A DNA stretch of 62,276 nucleotides from positions 1-62,276 of the forward strand of contig JAFUAH010000012.1 in assembly GCA_017464345.1 (NCBI GenBank), in the 5' to 3' direction. The translations under genes were made by a program, and so were the position numbers. The stretch is from Bacteroidaceae bacterium. Lineage in GTDB: Bacteria > Bacteroidota > Bacteroidia > Bacteroidales > Bacteroidaceae. Of the stretch, positions 1-6,710 are shown piece by piece. Position 1 is the stretch's first letter, and every line of letters begins with the position of its first letter. Under the pieces are notes generated by a model. It searched no databases, was not told the origin of the DNA, and saw only the letters and a list, made by a program, of their open reading frames with translations.

Positions 1-2
1 AC

Positions 3-68
3 GACGAAGCCGTCAGCCATGAGGAACTGGAGGAACTTGAAAAAACAAGATTGAGTGAACAAGTGTAA
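3..68 (+). CDS. C-terminal end of an unidentified protein (partial)
   Basis: The frame starting at base 3 is open from the window edge for 21 codons and ends at TAA 66-68. The visible tail is very acidic and helix-like (SHEELEELEKTRLSEQV). The hairpin-rich non-coding DNA that follows suggests the gene closes an operon, perhaps of a mobile element. Nothing in the tail identifies the family. With so few codons, an open frame could also be chance. Confidence 0.4.
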   Translation, partial: DEAVSHEELEELEKTRLSEQV

Positions 69-190
69 GGTGAGGAACAAAACTATTGCAAAAAAGGATA
101 TGCAAAGAAAAGCAATAGTAATATAATGTACGCACAAAGGACTTTGGTATTAGGAAAAGGTGTGAAGAGGAACAAAAGAAAAGCAGGGAC

Positions 191-558
191 GGCAATCACC
201 AAAAGGCATTGGTACATCGGAATGACCGGACAAGCCGTGCTTGCCACCATTCCGACGCACTAATGACGGGGATTGCCATATTGCAGACAACTCTCTGTAT
301 TTGCCCCGTCGTACTTGCTACGATGCGAGAAATACAGAATGTTGTATGCCTGATTGCTTTTCCACTATCCGCCTTTATCCCCACGACAGACTGCCGTCAT
401 TGAGGCCGTCCGGGAGGAGTGACATAGGGAGAAGTTAGCGTGCTGTCTTCTCGTCACTCCATTGCCATACCATTCTCTTCGGCTTGTCCCAAGAGTATGG
501 TACGGCAATAAAAGGACAGCCCAATAACGAAGCAGTCTGCCGTGGGGATGGTGAGCGG
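191..558. other. Nested inverted-repeat array (structured DNA or RNA)
   Basis: No convincing gene lies here, but it is full of paired arms. Hairpin 1 spans 191-277: outer arms 191-197/271-277, inner arms 207-224/248-265 with 15 of 18 matching. Hairpin 2 spans 287-345, with 16-bp arms of which 14 match. A long basal stem then joins 377-394 to 532-549 (17 of 18) and continues as 395-411 with 514-529. It encloses two abutting hairpins, 416-460 and 461-509 (19-bp arms, 17 matching). Mismatches spread over the arms fit a maintained fold rather than a recent inversion. A structured RNA, single-strand origin or transfer origin of a mobile element are all possible. Confidence 0.7.
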
Positions 559-572
559 ACAATGCAGACGTC

Positions 573-852
573 GTAACAAATGGAAATTGTTACCAAAATG
601 GACTTGGTAACTAAATGACATATAATAACCAGAGAAGAGGTAACATAATCCTATAAAAACGTTAACTTTTTGCCAGTTTCTTTGGTGGTAACAGAATAAA
701 TGATTATCTTTGCACTCAATAAGAAGCGTTCTTTGGAAATGTGTATAACGAGACAGAATATGTAATTCAGCTCGTTTCTAAATCGTTACCCAATTATCAT
801 TCAAAATTAGGTAACAAAATGATTTCTAAAGAGTTATAATTTCCTCCGTAAC
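573..852. repeat. Cluster of GGTAAC/GTTACC sites
   Basis: Six exact copies of GGTAAC or its complement lie at 589-594, 606-611, 639-644, 687-692, 785-790 and 810-815, with near copies at 573 and 847. Pairs face each other at 589/606 and 785/810 and form small hairpins. Chance would give well under one copy in this length. They surround the promoter of the lipoprotein gene at 872, so they may be regulator or integrase arm sites. The protein that binds them is not evident. Confidence 0.5.
681..712 (+). promoter_or_regulatory. Bacteroidetes-type promoter for the lipoprotein gene
   Basis: The -7 element TATCTTTG lies at 705-712, with a TTTG -33 element at 681-684 and a 20-bp spacer. Transcription would start near 718, giving a leader of about 150 nt before ATG 872. 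A good ribosome binding site (AAGGAGAA) precedes that ATG. One GGTAAC site (687-692) falls between the two promoter elements. Confidence 0.65.
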
Positions 853-871
853 AAGAAAAGGAGAATATGCT

Positions 872-1723
872 ATGAAAAAACTATTCATTTTGGTGCTGGC
901 CATAGTGGCCGTGAGCGCCTGTGATTCGAACAAGACTGCCAACGACGAGGCTACTCGCGAGCGTGACTCACTGATGCAGATTATCGACCAGAAGGACGAG
1001 GAACTGGACGAAATCATGTCCTGCGTGAACGAGGTGCAGGAGGGATTCCGCCGCATCAACGAGGCCGAGGGCCGCGTGACCATCGCCAACGGCAATCCCG
1101 AGACGGCATCCACACGTGGTGTCATCCAGGAGAACATGCAGTACATCCAGCAAGCCATGCAGCAGAACCGCGACCTCATCGCCCAACTGCAGCAGCGACT
1201 GAAGACCACCACCTTCAATGCCAAGGCGTTGGAGCGCACCATCCAGAACCTGCAGGCCCAGCTGGAGAGCCAGAACCAGCGCATCCAGGAACTGGAAGCC
1301 GCACTGGCTGAGAAGGACATCGTGATAGCCGAACAGGGTGAGCAGATAGACAACCTGAACGAGAACGTGGATGCCCTGACGCAGGAGAACCGCCAGAAGA
1401 GCGAGACCGTGGCTGCCCAGGACAAGGACCTGAATACGGCATGGTTCGTCTTTGGCACCAAGGCTGAGCTGAAGGAGCAGAAGATACTGCAGAGTGGCGA
1501 TGTGCTGAAGTCCGGCGACTTCAACAAGGACTACTTCACGGAGATAGACATCCGCGTGGTGAAGGAAATCAAGCTCTACAGCAAGAGCGCCACTCTGCTG
1601 ACCTCACATCCTGCCGGCACCTATCGCCTGGCCAAGGACGGCAAGGGCGAGTACGTGCTCACCATCACCGATGCACAGAAGTTCTGGAGCGTATCGAAGT
1701 ATTTGGTTATCAGAGTTAAGTAG
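872..1723 (+). CDS. Coiled-coil lipoprotein of the cell envelope
   Basis: A 283-aa protein with a lipoprotein signal: a hydrophobic stretch after MKKLF and a lipobox ending VSAC at about residue 17. Residues about 20-190 are rich in Q, E, L and A with heptad spacing (ALERTIQNLQAQLESQNQ), a long coiled coil. The C-terminal 90 residues form a compact-looking domain (KAELKEQKIL, EIKLYSKSATLLTSHPAGTY). It should be anchored in a membrane by its lipid with the coil in the periplasm or at the surface. Similar lipoproteins are common in Bacteroidales, but I know of no assigned role. The start is set by the signal peptide and the AAGGAGAA site upstream. Confidence 0.8.
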   Translation: MKKLFILVLAIVAVSACDSNKTANDEATRERDSLMQIIDQKDEELDEIMSCVNEVQEGFRRINEAEGRVTIANGNPETASTRGVIQENMQYIQQAMQQNRDLIAQLQQRLKTTTFNAKALERTIQNLQAQLESQNQRIQELEAALAEKDIVIAEQGEQIDNLNENVDALTQENRQKSETVAAQDKDLNTAWFVFGTKAELKEQKILQSGDVLKSGDFNKDYFTEIDIRVVKEIKLYSKSATLLTSHPAGTYRLAKDGKGEYVLTITDAQKFWSVSKYLVIRVK

Positions 1724-1816
1724 GGGCGTACTCTCGTGTGCGTCCGCAGAAGGATAACGATTTTGGGAAGAAAAGATTCGTACAACATATCCCGTTCGGC
1801 CACCTCGGCCACGCGT

Positions 1817-3112
1817 ATGCAGGAGGGGTTGGGGACGGCCTCGGGCAAACATTTCTACCACGAGGCCGAAGGCCCGGAGACAGCAGTCCTGGTGGGGATC
1901 ATCACACCCCAGCAGGACGAGCGTAAGACAAGTGAGTATCTGGACGAACTGGAGTTCCTGGCCACGACGGCCGGAGCCGTCACCGTCCGGCGCTTCACCC
2001 AGCGTATGAACGGCCCCAGCAGCACCACCTATCTGGGTACGGGTAAACTGCAGGAAATACGCCATTTCATCGAAGCTGAGGAGGATGCCGAACGCGAGAT
2101 TTCGATGGTCATCTTCGACGATGAACTCTCGGCCAAGCAGTTGCGCAACATCGAGGCAGAGTTGCAGGTGAAGATACTGGATCGCACGAGCCTCATCCTC
2201 GACATCTTTGCCATGCGTGCCCAGACGGCCAATGCCAAGACGCAGGTGGAACTGGCACAGTACCGCTACATGCTGCCCCGCCTGCAACGCCTCTGGACCC
2301 ACCTGGAACGCCAGGGCGGCGGTTCGGGCGGTGGTGGCGGAAAGGGCAGCGTCGGTCTGCGCGGACCAGGCGAGACCCAGCTGGAGATGGACCGCCGCAT
2401 CATCCTCAACCGCATGTCGCTCCTGAAGCAGCGCCTGGCTGAAATAGACCGTCAGAAGACCACCCAGCGGCAGGGCCGGGGGCGCATGATACGCGTGGCA
2501 CTGGTGGGCTACACCAACGTCGGGAAGAGCACCCTGCTGAACCTGCTGGCCAAGAGTGAAGTCTTTGCCGAGAACAAGCTTTTCGCCACGCTGGACACCA
2601 CCGTGCGGAAGGTCATCATCGACAATCTGCCCTTCCTGCTCAGCGACACCGTCGGCTTCATCCGCAAGTTGCCCACTGACCTGGTGGACTCCTTCAAGAG
2701 CACGCTGGACGAGGTGCGCGAGGCCGACTTGTTGGTGCACGTCGTCGATATTTCCCATCCGGACTTCGAGGACCAGATAAAGGTCGTCGATAAGACACTG
2801 GCCGACCTGGGTTGCGCAGAGAAACCCCAGATGATAGTCTTCAACAAGGTGGATGCCTATCAGTGGGTGGAGAAGGATGCCGACGACCTGACGGAGGCCA
2901 CGCGGGAGAACCTCTCCCTGGCCGACCTGATGCGGACGTGGATGGCCCGGCTCCAGGGCGACTGCATCTTCATCTCTGCCCGTGAGCGCACCAACATCGA
3001 CGAACTGAAGCAAGTATTGTACAATAAGGTCAGGGAACTGCACGTGCAGAAGTATCCCTACAACGACTTCCTCTTCACGCACTACGAGGAGGACATCACC
3101 CCCCGTATGTAG
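1817..3112 (+). CDS. hflX: GTPase HflX (ribosome-splitting GTPase)
   Basis: HflX is a ribosome-associated GTPase that splits stalled ribosomes under stress. The protein has the N-terminal HflX domain (ETAVLVGIITP, then TYLGTGKLQE and the IFDDELSAKQLRNIE segment), the glycine-rich linker GSGGGGGKGSVGLRGPGETQLEMDRR split here by its coiled region, and a C-terminal G domain with GYTNVGKST (P-loop), DTVGFIRKLP (G3) and NKVD (G4). The frame is open back to GTG 1736. ATG 1817 is preferred because known HflX proteins start a short way before the ETAVLVG segment; neither start has a clear ribosome binding site. It lies 12-90 bp behind the lipoprotein gene and may share its transcript. Confidence 0.93.
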   Translation: MQEGLGTASGKHFYHEAEGPETAVLVGIITPQQDERKTSEYLDELEFLATTAGAVTVRRFTQRMNGPSSTTYLGTGKLQEIRHFIEAEEDAEREISMVIFDDELSAKQLRNIEAELQVKILDRTSLILDIFAMRAQTANAKTQVELAQYRYMLPRLQRLWTHLERQGGGSGGGGGKGSVGLRGPGETQLEMDRRIILNRMSLLKQRLAEIDRQKTTQRQGRGRMIRVALVGYTNVGKSTLLNLLAKSEVFAENKLFATLDTTVRKVIIDNLPFLLSDTVGFIRKLPTDLVDSFKSTLDEVREADLLVHVVDISHPDFEDQIKVVDKTLADLGCAEKPQMIVFNKVDAYQWVEKDADDLTEATRENLSLADLMRTWMARLQGDCIFISARERTNIDELKQVLYNKVRELHVQKYPYNDFLFTHYEEDITPRM

Positions 3113-3261
3113 AGCCGCCCCCTCCGTCTCGGGCAGGACGGACTCCCATCCTGGGCAGGACGGAGCTTAGTCCCGTACGGGACGAGGGCCCGGCCCGCAC
3201 GGGTCTCTCTTGACGGACAGCTGACCCACAAGCCGGACTCCTACGGGATGCTTGTCCGGCC
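3113..3261. other. GC-rich spacer between convergent hflX and tadA
   Basis: This 149-bp spacer holds a perfect 14-bp palindrome, GTCCCGTACGGGAC, at 3170-3183, and two direct copies of GGGCAGGACGGA at about 3131 and 3153. No T-run follows the palindrome, so it is not a classical terminator. The CCCGT/ACGGG words recur beside the palindromic repeats near 30190 and 40340, which suggests degraded interspersed repeats. Confidence 0.45.
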
Positions 3262-3699
3262 TTATCGGCGACGGCGGAAGAAGTCCTGCATCAGCCGTCG
3301 GCATTCGTCCTCCAGAATGCCGGCGGCTACTTTTGTCTTTGGGTGAAGGGCCTCGGGGGCGTAGTGCTGGTAGCCGCGCTTCTCGTCGGCACAGCCGAAG
3401 ACCACGCGCCCCACCTGCGACCAGCCCAGTGCGCCGGCGCACATCACGCACGGTTCCACCGTCACGTACAGTGTGCACTCCTGCAGGTACTTGCCGCCCA
3501 GCGCCTCCGCGGCTGCGGTCAGTGCCTGCATTTCAGCATGAGCCGTCACGTCCCGGAGCGTCTCCGTCAGGTTGTGGCCCCGGCCGATGATGTCGCCCCG
3601 GCACACCACCACCGCCCCGATGGGTATCTCGCCGGCCTCCGCTGCCCGCATGGCCTCCGCCAGTGCCTGTCGCATGTAGAAATTGTCGTCCTTTTCCAT
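3262..3699 (-). CDS. tadA: tRNA(adenine-34) deaminase TadA
   Basis: TadA converts adenosine 34 to inosine in the tRNA-Arg anticodon. The 145-aa length fits the family. The zinc site is complete: HAE at residues 54-56 (His ligand and proton-shuttling Glu) and PCVMC at 83-87. The family segments IPIGAVVV and GRGHNL precede it, and VVFGCADEKRG follows. ATG 3699 begins shortly after a minus-strand TACCTTTG promoter element at 3726-3719. The gene converges on hflX and is transcribed alone. Confidence 0.95.
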   Translation of the reverse strand: MEKDDNFYMRQALAEAMRAAEAGEIPIGAVVVCRGDIIGRGHNLTETLRDVTAHAEMQALTAAAEALGGKYLQECTLYVTVEPCVMCAGALGWSQVGRVVFGCADEKRGYQHYAPEALHPKTKVAAGILEDECRRLMQDFFRRRR

Positions 3700-3718
3700 A
3701 GTCCATTACATTTCCCCT

Positions 3719-3726
3719 CAAAGGTA
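3719..3726 (-). promoter_or_regulatory. Promoter -7 element for tadA
   Basis: On the minus strand TACCTTTG matches the Bacteroidetes TAnnTTTG consensus. It places the transcript start near 3714, about 15 nt before the tadA ATG at 3699. Confidence 0.55.
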
Positions 3727-3771
3727 CGAAAAAAGAGGGGAATGCGAAAGAAAATGTCGCATTTCTCAATA

Positions 3772-3853
3772 TTTTTACATATCTTTGCAGAGAAAATAAC
3801 TATAGCGATGAAGGAAGAGCATTTTTGTCTGGACGACTCGCCCTGGTTCCGAA
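3772..3853 (+). repeat. 82-bp perfect direct repeat, copy 1 (birA promoter and 5' end)
   Basis: Bases 3772-3853 are identical to 4919-5000. The unit holds a TATCTTTG promoter element (3779-3786 here), the leader, and the first 15 codons of birA. Identity ends exactly where copy 1 runs into rhuM-side DNA and copy 2 continues into birA. This is the signature of an insertion that regenerated the 5' end of its target. Confidence 0.95.
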
Positions 3854-3903
3854 GATTCACCAAATTGCCAGTTAATTCACAGACACCAATAAATGTGGTA
3901 TAA
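3808..3903 (+). pseudogene. Truncated 5' fragment of birA
   Basis: ATG 3808 starts a 31-codon frame. The first 15 residues (MKEEHFCLDDSPWFR) equal the start of the intact biotin ligase at 4955. After that the sequence is unrelated (RFTKLPVNSQ...) and stops at TAA 3901-3903, 11 bp before rhuM. The fragment may still be translated and couple translation into rhuM, but it cannot have ligase activity. Confidence 0.85.
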
Positions 3904-3914
3904 ATGAACAAAAG

Positions 3915-4907
3915 ATGGAGAGCAACATTATACTATATACGACTGACAGTGGAAGTGTAAGCATCCAAGTACAGTATGAGGACGGGACTTTCTGGCTGAC
4001 GCAAAAACGGATGGCAGAATTGTTCGGGGTGGAAGTGCCAACCATTAATTATCATCTAAGGGAGATATATAATAGTGGAGAACTGACAGAAGAGTCAACT
4101 ATTAGAAAAATTCGAATAGTTCAACAGGAGGGGAAAAGGAGCGTGGAGCGTGAGCTTGATTTCTATCATCTGAAGGCAATTCTTGCGGTTGGCTACCGGG
4201 TAAACAGCCGCGAGGCTACCACTTTCCGCCGTTGGGCGACAAACACGTTGGACGAGTTTGTAACGAAAGGCTATGTCCTCGACAAAGAGCGCTTGAAGCA
4301 AGGCACACAATTCGGGGAAGACTACTTCAGGGACCTGCTGGAGCAGATACGTGAGATAAGGGCCAGCGAACGGCGGTTCTATCAGAAGATAACCGACATC
4401 TATGCCCTTTCTACCGACTACGACAAGGATGCACCCATAACGCGCGAGTTCTTTGCTACGGTGCAAAATAAGCTACACTGGGCCATATCCGGGAAGACCG
4501 CCGCAGAGATTGTCTACTATACGGCAGACGCTACCCAGCCACACATGGGGCTGACGACCTGGCGACACGCCCCGGATGGAAAGATTCTGAAGTCGGACGT
4601 GACTGTGGCAAAGAATTATCTGTCAGAAAAGCATATAAAGGCACTTGACCGTATTGTTTCTGCCTATCTGGACTTGGCAGAAGACCGTGCAGAACAGGAA
4701 CTACCAACAACGATGGCGCAGTGGGCGCGTATCCTTGACAATTTCCTGACGGTGGCCGAGCGTCCGTTGCTGATGGATGCTGGCACTATTTCTGCCTTAG
4801 AGGCAAAGATTAAGGCAGAAGGTGAATATGAAGTCTTCCGAAAGATTCAAGACCAGCAGTATATATCGGATTTTGACAAGGAGGTGAAACTCTTGAAGGG
4901 TGAATAG
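3915..4907 (+). CDS. rhuM: RhuM family protein
   Basis: A 330-aa protein of the RhuM family. The N-terminal winged-helix-like part contains FWLTQKRMAELFGVEVPTIN and HLREIYNSGEL; the middle contains the family block YHLKAILAVGYRVNS and FRRWATNTL. The family was named for a Salmonella pathogenicity-island gene and is widespread on mobile and defence-rich DNA; its biochemical role is unsettled. It has no promoter of its own: it lies directly behind a duplicated birA promoter and a 31-codon birA fragment, so it is probably expressed from captured host signals. ATG 3915 is preceded by no strong ribosome binding site. The whole 1147-bp unit appears to be a recent insertion. Confidence 0.85.
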   Translation: MESNIILYTTDSGSVSIQVQYEDGTFWLTQKRMAELFGVEVPTINYHLREIYNSGELTEESTIRKIRIVQQEGKRSVERELDFYHLKAILAVGYRVNSREATTFRRWATNTLDEFVTKGYVLDKERLKQGTQFGEDYFRDLLEQIREIRASERRFYQKITDIYALSTDYDKDAPITREFFATVQNKLHWAISGKTAAEIVYYTADATQPHMGLTTWRHAPDGKILKSDVTVAKNYLSEKHIKALDRIVSAYLDLAEDRAEQELPTTMAQWARILDNFLTVAERPLLMDAGTISALEAKIKAEGEYEVFRKIQDQQYISDFDKEVKLLKGE

Positions 4908-4918
4908 AAAATCATTTT

Positions 4919-5000
4919 TTTTTACATATCTTTGCAGAGAAAATAACTATAGCGATGAAGGAAGAGCATTTTTGTCTGGACGACTCGCCCTGGTTCCGAA
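4919..5000 (+). repeat. 82-bp perfect direct repeat, copy 2 (functional birA 5' end)
   Basis: Identical to 3772-3853. In this copy the promoter element (TATCTTTG, 4926-4933), leader and start codon (ATG 4955) lead into the full birA gene, so host expression is preserved after the insertion. The offset between copies is 1147 bp. Confidence 0.95.
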
Positions 5001-5797
5001 TGATGGAAATGGACGAGGTGACGAGTACGAATGATTTTCTGCGTTACTACCATCCCGTGGGGCCAGAGCGGCGACTGACATTGGTGACAGCCGAATACCA
5101 GACGGCTGGGCGTGGGGCTGGCACCAATCGCTGGGAGTCGGCACGTGGGCAGAACCTGCTCTTCAGCCTGCTGACCCATCCCCGCCACATCCAGGCCGAA
5201 CGGATGTTCGTGCTCTCCGAAGCCCTTGCCCTGGCCATTCGCGAGGCACTTGAAAGTGAAGAGTTAAGAGTGAAGAGTGAAAAAATTGCTACAGCCCTTG
5301 CGCAAGAGGATAGGGATTTTCCACTCTTCACTCTTCAATCGTCATTTTCTATCAAGTGGCCCAATGACATCTACTATGGCGACGGCAAGGTGTGCGGGAT
5401 GCTCATAGAGAATGACCTGCAGGGACGCCGAGTGGAGAATTGTGTGATGGGTGTGGGGGTGAACGTGAACCAGACGGAGTTCGAGACACCCCCCAATCCC
5501 GCCTCCCTGGCCCAGATTCTCGGGCACCCACTGGAGCGGCGCTTCGTGCTGGAGCGCATCGTGGAGAGGTTCGCACGCTACTATAACTGGACGGAGCAGG
5601 GCCGATTCGAGGAACTACATACGATGTATCTCGGCCACCTCTACCGCCGTGGGGAGGAATACACCTATGCCGATGAAATGGGCCATTTCCGCGGTACCAT
5701 CGTAGATGTGGAGCCTACAGGCCACCTGATAGTTCGCGATGCCATGGGGCGAGACCGCCGCTACGCCTTCAAGGAGGTGGAATACGTCATGAACTAA
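4955..5797 (+). CDS. birA: Biotin--[acetyl-CoA-carboxylase] ligase
   Basis: BirA activates biotin with ATP and attaches it to biotin-dependent carboxylases. The 280-aa protein lacks the N-terminal DNA-binding domain of bifunctional BirA, as is usual in this phylum. Visible motifs are STNDFL (22-28), the biotinyl-adenylate loop GRGAGTNRW (52-60), KWPND (134-138) with the catalytic Lys region, and a C-terminal SH3-like domain (YTYADEMGHFRGTIVDVEPTGHLIV, cut here). Residues about 100-130 are an unusual in-frame insertion encoded by an inverted repeat (5268-5284/5317-5333), placed before KWPND. The first 15 codons are duplicated upstream of rhuM. Confidence 0.93.
   Translation: MKEEHFCLDDSPWFRMMEMDEVTSTNDFLRYYHPVGPERRLTLVTAEYQTAGRGAGTNRWESARGQNLLFSLLTHPRHIQAERMFVLSEALALAIREALESEELRVKSEKIATALAQEDRDFPLFTLQSSFSIKWPNDIYYGDGKVCGMLIENDLQGRRVENCVMGVGVNVNQTEFETPPNPASLAQILGHPLERRFVLERIVERFARYYNWTEQGRFEELHTMYLGHLYRRGEEYTYADEMGHFRGTIVDVEPTGHLIVRDAMGRDRRYAFKEVEYVMN
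5268..5333. repeat. Inverted repeat inserted in the birA coding frame
   Basis: The arms GAGTGAAGAGTGAAAAA (5268-5284) and its near complement (5317-5333) pair at 16 of 17 positions, with an inner CTTGCGCAAG palindrome at 5297-5306. The element adds about 30 codons without breaking the frame, between the GRG loop and KWPND of biotin ligase. It resembles the GAA/TTC-rich intergenic repeats elsewhere in this window (for example 6634, 31445, 37480). Confidence 0.7.
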
Positions 5798-5883
5798 AAA
5801 TTAGGAATTGTCAGATTCATGTCGAAAAAGGAACATAAATAGTCATAAATCAAACATAAATAATGTAGTTGCAAACTAAAAAT

Positions 5884-6597
5884 ATGGAAACAAAGTTTAA
5901 GCGCATTTTGCTGAAGCTCTCGGGCGAGAGCTTGCAGGGAGAACAGGGTTATGGCATCGATGTGAACCGCCTGAACGACTATGCCCGGCAGATTAAGGAA
6001 GTGGTGGAGATGGGCACACAGGTGGGCATCGTCATCGGCGGCGGCAACATCTTCCGCGGCCTTTCGGGAGCCAGCAAGGGCTTCGACCGTGTGAAGGGCG
6101 ACCAGATGGGCATGTTGGCCACAGTCATCAACTCCATGGCACTCTCCAGTGCTCTGGAGGCCATCGGCCAGCGGGCCACCGTGCTCACGGCCATACGCAT
6201 GGAGCCCATCGGCGAGTTTTACACCAAGTGGAGGGCCATCGAGGCCATGGAGCAGGGTCGCGTGGTCATCATGAGCGGCGGCACGGGCAATCCCTACTTC
6301 ACCACCGACACGGGCTCATCGCTGCGCGGTATAGAGATAGAGGCCGATGTCATGCTCAAGGGCACACGCGTCGATGGCATCTACACCGCCGACCCTGAGA
6401 AGGACCCCACGGCCACGAAGTTCTCGGACATCACCTACGACGAGATATACAACCGCGGCCTCCGGGTGATGGACCTCACCGCCACCACCATGTGCAAGGA
6501 GAACCACCTGCCCATCTACGTCTTCAACATGGACCAAGTGGGCAATCTGAAACGCGTCATGCTGGGCGAGGAGATAGGTACACTGGTGCACAACTGA
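5884..6597 (+). CDS. pyrH: UMP kinase
   Basis: PyrH phosphorylates UMP to UDP in pyrimidine nucleotide synthesis. The 237-aa protein has the amino-acid-kinase fold motifs: KLSGESL near the N-terminus, IVIGGGNIFRG (phosphate loop), VINSMALSSALE, and GGTGNPYFTTDTGSSLR. Start ATG 5884 (METKFKRILLKLSGE) is chosen over an upstream TTG because it begins close to the conserved first strand. It is followed by a GC-poor spacer with TTTCAA repeats. Confidence 0.97.
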   Translation: METKFKRILLKLSGESLQGEQGYGIDVNRLNDYARQIKEVVEMGTQVGIVIGGGNIFRGLSGASKGFDRVKGDQMGMLATVINSMALSSALEAIGQRATVLTAIRMEPIGEFYTKWRAIEAMEQGRVVIMSGGTGNPYFTTDTGSSLRGIEIEADVMLKGTRVDGIYTADPEKDPTATKFSDITYDEIYNRGLRVMDLTATTMCKENHLPIYVFNMDQVGNLKRVMLGEEIGTLVHN

Positions 6598-6633
6598 GGG
6601 TGAAGGGCAAAAGGTGAATGCTCACTTTTTTAA

Positions 6634-6672
6634 CTTTCAACTTTCAATTTTCAATTTAATATCGTACCTTTG
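6634..6672 (+). promoter_or_regulatory. TTTCAA-repeat promoter of the CoA-transferase gene
   Basis: Repeated TTTCAACTTTCAATTTTCAA-like words at about 6636-6657 lead directly into TACCTTTG (6665-6672), a TAnnTTTG -7 element. The same design, TTTCAA repeats abutting a -7 element, is seen before pnp (31444-31490) and beside 37480. Confidence 0.5.
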
Positions 6673-6710
6673 TGGCTGAATACCGATAAATTAAAACTTA
6701 CTAACTAAAA

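Noticed and set aside
196-562. Several short open frames in the left-end repeat region
   Set aside because: They run across the hairpin arms in all frames with no start signals; the inverted repeats explain the sequence better.
1604-3082. 492-codon open frame antisense to hflX
   Set aside because: Shadow frame rich in Q, H and L with no recognisable domain; HflX is certain on the plus strand.
3170-3183. Palindrome between hflX and tadA as a terminator
   Set aside because: No T-run follows on either strand and there is no loop; more likely a repeat remnant.
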